29,955 nt of DNA, from the NCBI GenBank assembly GCA_031972295.1, contig DALYEZ010000009.1, positions 1-29,955 of the forward strand. Reading direction: 5' to 3'. Of the stretch, positions 28,097 through 29,955 are shown in pieces. The translations under genes and the position numbers were made by a program. The DNA is from JALHNF01 sp031972295. GTDB lineage: Bacteria > Patescibacteriota > Minisyncoccia > Phycocordibacterales > UBA5272. Numbering within the stretch: the first letter of the stretch is position 1; every line of letters starts with the position of its first letter. Below the pieces are notes generated by a model. The model was not told where the DNA came from. It saw only the letters and a list, made by a program, of their open reading frames with translations, and made no database searches.

Positions 28097-29955
28097 ATGA
28101 AAAACATTATAGTTTTACTTGCTTTTCTTGTTCCCGCATTCTCTTTTGCTGTTACTGAACCAGTAGCATGTACCATGGATGCAAAGTTATGCCCAGATGG
28201 TGTGACGTATGTTGGACGTGTCGGTCCAAGTTGTGCATTTGCTGCCTGTCCAGGTGAGACTAAACCAGTTCCACCAATATGTACTAATCTCAGATTCGAT
28301 CTTGATGTTGGATCAACTGACACATCAGCACAAGGTGAGGTTTCTGTTATACAAAATTTTCTCTACCCACAATACTTGAAAGTTAAACCAACAGGAGCTT
28401 TTTATGGTTTGACTCGCGCTGCAGTCGCACAGTTTCAAAAAGATAACGGAATCTTTCCTGCTCGAGGATACATCGGTTCTCTTACTCGTGCAAAAATAAA
28501 AGAGCTCCTATGTGGAGGGACATCTAACACCCTTGCAATTAATACTATTGATCCAAAAATTGCAAAAGTGGGACAGACAGTTACTTTAGAAGGTCCAGGC
28601 CTTAATTCAGGAGGCGACTACATTCTTTTTAATGGATATCGAATAGAAACAGACGGATCGAAAGCGATTAATCGAGTTAGTTTTCCAGTGCCTGAATCTG
28701 TAAAACAAACTATTAACTGTATTACCACACCATGTCCACAAGGTCCGGTGATAAAGATAACTCCAGGTACGTACACGGTTGCAGTAGCGAATGACAAAGG
28801 AACAACAAATATAGTAAAGCTTGTTGTAACAGATGGATCAGTACCACCTCCAACTGACAAAGTTACAATTTCTTTTGTTGAGCCTCGTAAGGCTCGCGTT
28901 GGGGAATCTGTCATTATTTATGGCTACAATCTCTTCCGACCGGAAACTAAAATATTATTTGAGGGACACAGTCTTCGGGGAACACCTGTGTACAATAAAC
29001 GACTTGGAGATTTTAATTCAGCTCTTGAGTTTACGGTGCCAAGCTATCTTTCATCATGTAGTGGCTTTGTTTGTCTAGCAGGCTTAGGAAGAAAGGTTAC
29101 ACCGGGCGGATATGAACTTGCAGTAGAAAACAAGTACGGACGTGACGCAGTAAAGTTTGAAGTTCTTGGTGAGACAGTGGGAGGAAAACCTTACCTAACT
29201 TCTGTTTCCCCAGAACAAGGAATTATTGGTACTGAGGTATATGTATTTGGACAAAATATTAATACAGGATCAGAGAAGATTTACTTTGGTGGTAGTATCG
29301 TTCCATCGACATCCTTGTCTACAGATAGAACAGGAAAGGTTCGTTTTAAGATTCCTGAGTATATAACTCCATGTGGATATGAAGATGATGTTGCATGCCG
29401 AATGATTGCGCAGCTTGTGACCCCTGGAAAATATGACGTTGTGGTGAAAAATAAAGAAGGTCTTTCAAATGCACTTTCTTTTAATGTTGTTTCTATTTCT
29501 ACAAATACAAAACCAGAAATTATCTCATTGTCGCCAGCACAAGATGTGGTGGGTACAGAGGTAAGTATTTTGGGTCGAGGTATAAATACTGGATCTGAGA
29601 AGATTTACTTTGGCGGATCACTTGTAACAATACTGTCTAATTCTGCAACTGATCAAAAAGGAGTTATTCGTTTCAGAGTTCCTGAGTATATAACCCCATG
29701 TGGATATGAAGATGGTGTTATGTGTCGTATGATGGCTCAATTGGTAACTCCAGGGAAATATGATGTGGTGGTGAAAAATGCAAATGGCCTTTCGAATAGT
29801 TTACAGTTTAATGTAGAAGGAACTGCTTCCGAGAGTCTTGCCATTACGAATTTCTACATGACCTTGGTAGATTCATTGAATACTAAAGCAACAAAAAAAC
29901 TTGTTTGGACAACAACAGGTGCACAATATTGTGATGCCTCTGGATCATGGAGTGG
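28097..29955 (+). CDS. Surface protein with peptidoglycan-binding domain and TIG repeats (partial, runs off the end)
   Basis: 619 codons are open to the window edge, so the 3' end is missing. A signal peptide (1-18, ending FSFA) is followed by a Cys-rich module (about 25-52, with CTMDAKLCPDGVTYVGR). Next is a PG_binding_1-like domain (about 65-140, with TGAFYGLTRAAVAQFQKDNG and LTRAKIKELLC). Then come about four TIG/IPT immunoglobulin-like domains (about 150, 255, 365 and 473 onward). The last two are near-identical 108-residue copies. The final residues (KLVWTTTGAQYCDASGSWSG) open another Ig-like module. It is probably a wall-attached exported protein for surface display or adhesion. It occupies the place where the rest of the ribosomal genes would normally continue. 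Confidence 0.88.
   Translation, partial: MKNIIVLLAFLVPAFSFAVTEPVACTMDAKLCPDGVTYVGRVGPSCAFAACPGETKPVPPICTNLRFDLDVGSTDTSAQGEVSVIQNFLYPQYLKVKPTGAFYGLTRAAVAQFQKDNGIFPARGYIGSLTRAKIKELLCGGTSNTLAINTIDPKIAKVGQTVTLEGPGLNSGGDYILFNGYRIETDGSKAINRVSFPVPESVKQTINCITTPCPQGPVIKITPGTYTVAVANDKGTTNIVKLVVTDGSVPPPTDKVTISFVEPRKARVGESVIIYGYNLFRPETKILFEGHSLRGTPVYNKRLGDFNSALEFTVPSYLSSCSGFVCLAGLGRKVTPGGYELAVENKYGRDAVKFEVLGETVGGKPYLTSVSPEQGIIGTEVYVFGQNINTGSEKIYFGGSIVPSTSLSTDRTGKVRFKIPEYITPCGYEDDVACRMIAQLVTPGKYDVVVKNKEGLSNALSFNVVSISTNTKPEIISLSPAQDVVGTEVSILGRGINTGSEKIYFGGSLVTILSNSATDQKGVIRFRVPEYITPCGYEDGVMCRMMAQLVTPGKYDVVVKNANGLSNSLQFNVEGTASESLAITNFYMTLVDSLNTKATKKLVWTTTGAQYCDASGSWS
29189..29836 (+). repeat. Two tandem 324-bp repeats encoding TIG domains
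   Basis: Unit 1 (29189-29512) and unit 2 (29513-29836) encode near-copies of 108 residues sharing NTGSEKIYFGGS, PEYITPCGYED and QLVTPGKYDVVVKN. The high similarity points to a recent duplication or ongoing recombination. Confidence 0.85.

Noticed and set aside
1..29955. Insertion sequences, integrases, prophage genes or toxin-antitoxin pairs
   Set aside because: No transposase, integrase, phage structural gene set or toxin-antitoxin signature was seen; the fibre-like gene is not accompanied by other phage genes.

Overview
The window looks like a piece of a Candidate Phyla Radiation (Patescibacteria, most likely Parcubacteria) genome. The reasons are a compact low-to-moderate GC layout, ribosomal genes almost without Shine-Dalgarno sequences, a two-gene ComEC, a giant tail-fibre-like surface protein, and an envelope protein with the Cys-rich / peptidoglycan-binding / TIG build that I associate with this group. 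It is probably from a draft or metagenome assembly, because exactly 100 Ns interrupt the giant gene (12887-12986).

Layout. 1-1140: four tRNA genes (Gly-UCC, Pro-UGG, Gly-GCC, Arg-UCG) and yraN surround an intergenic stretch of about 25% GC (661-900). That stretch holds three DnaA-box-like 9-mers within 67 bp. Five ParB/parS-like palindromes lie at 430-2149. Together they make this the best origin-of-replication candidate in the window. 1169-8746: nucleic-acid genes (cca, a HIT protein, recJ, RNase H with an unusual C-terminal hybrid-binding domain, the ComEC channel and its metallo-beta-lactamase partner), plus an orphan secreted protein. 8667-10686, minus strand: rpmB (L28), then an ECF sigma factor, a membrane protein that may be its anti-sigma factor, and an exported coiled-coil protein. 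10767-20176: a site-2-type membrane protease, the 2387-codon surface protein, a class-A beta-lactamase-fold protein one base behind it, and a small membrane-anchored protein. 20317-27994: tuf followed by S10-L3-L4-L23-L2-S19-L22-S3-L16-S17-L14-L24-L5. L29 is absent from its usual place and the cluster stops after L5. 28097-end: an incomplete surface protein with a peptidoglycan-binding domain and TIG repeats.

How the genes fit together. YraN, RecJ, RNase H and ComEC fit a cell that imports DNA and processes it. The sigma/anti-sigma set, the membrane protease and the large exported proteins fit an envelope programme, though that link is inference. In the ribosomal cluster I see a promoter plus an attenuator-like hairpin before S19, a strong terminator after L24, a separate promoter for L5 and a strong terminator after L5. 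Arginine in tuf is mostly CGA (14 of 17 codons), and a tRNA-Arg with anticodon UCG is encoded in the window.
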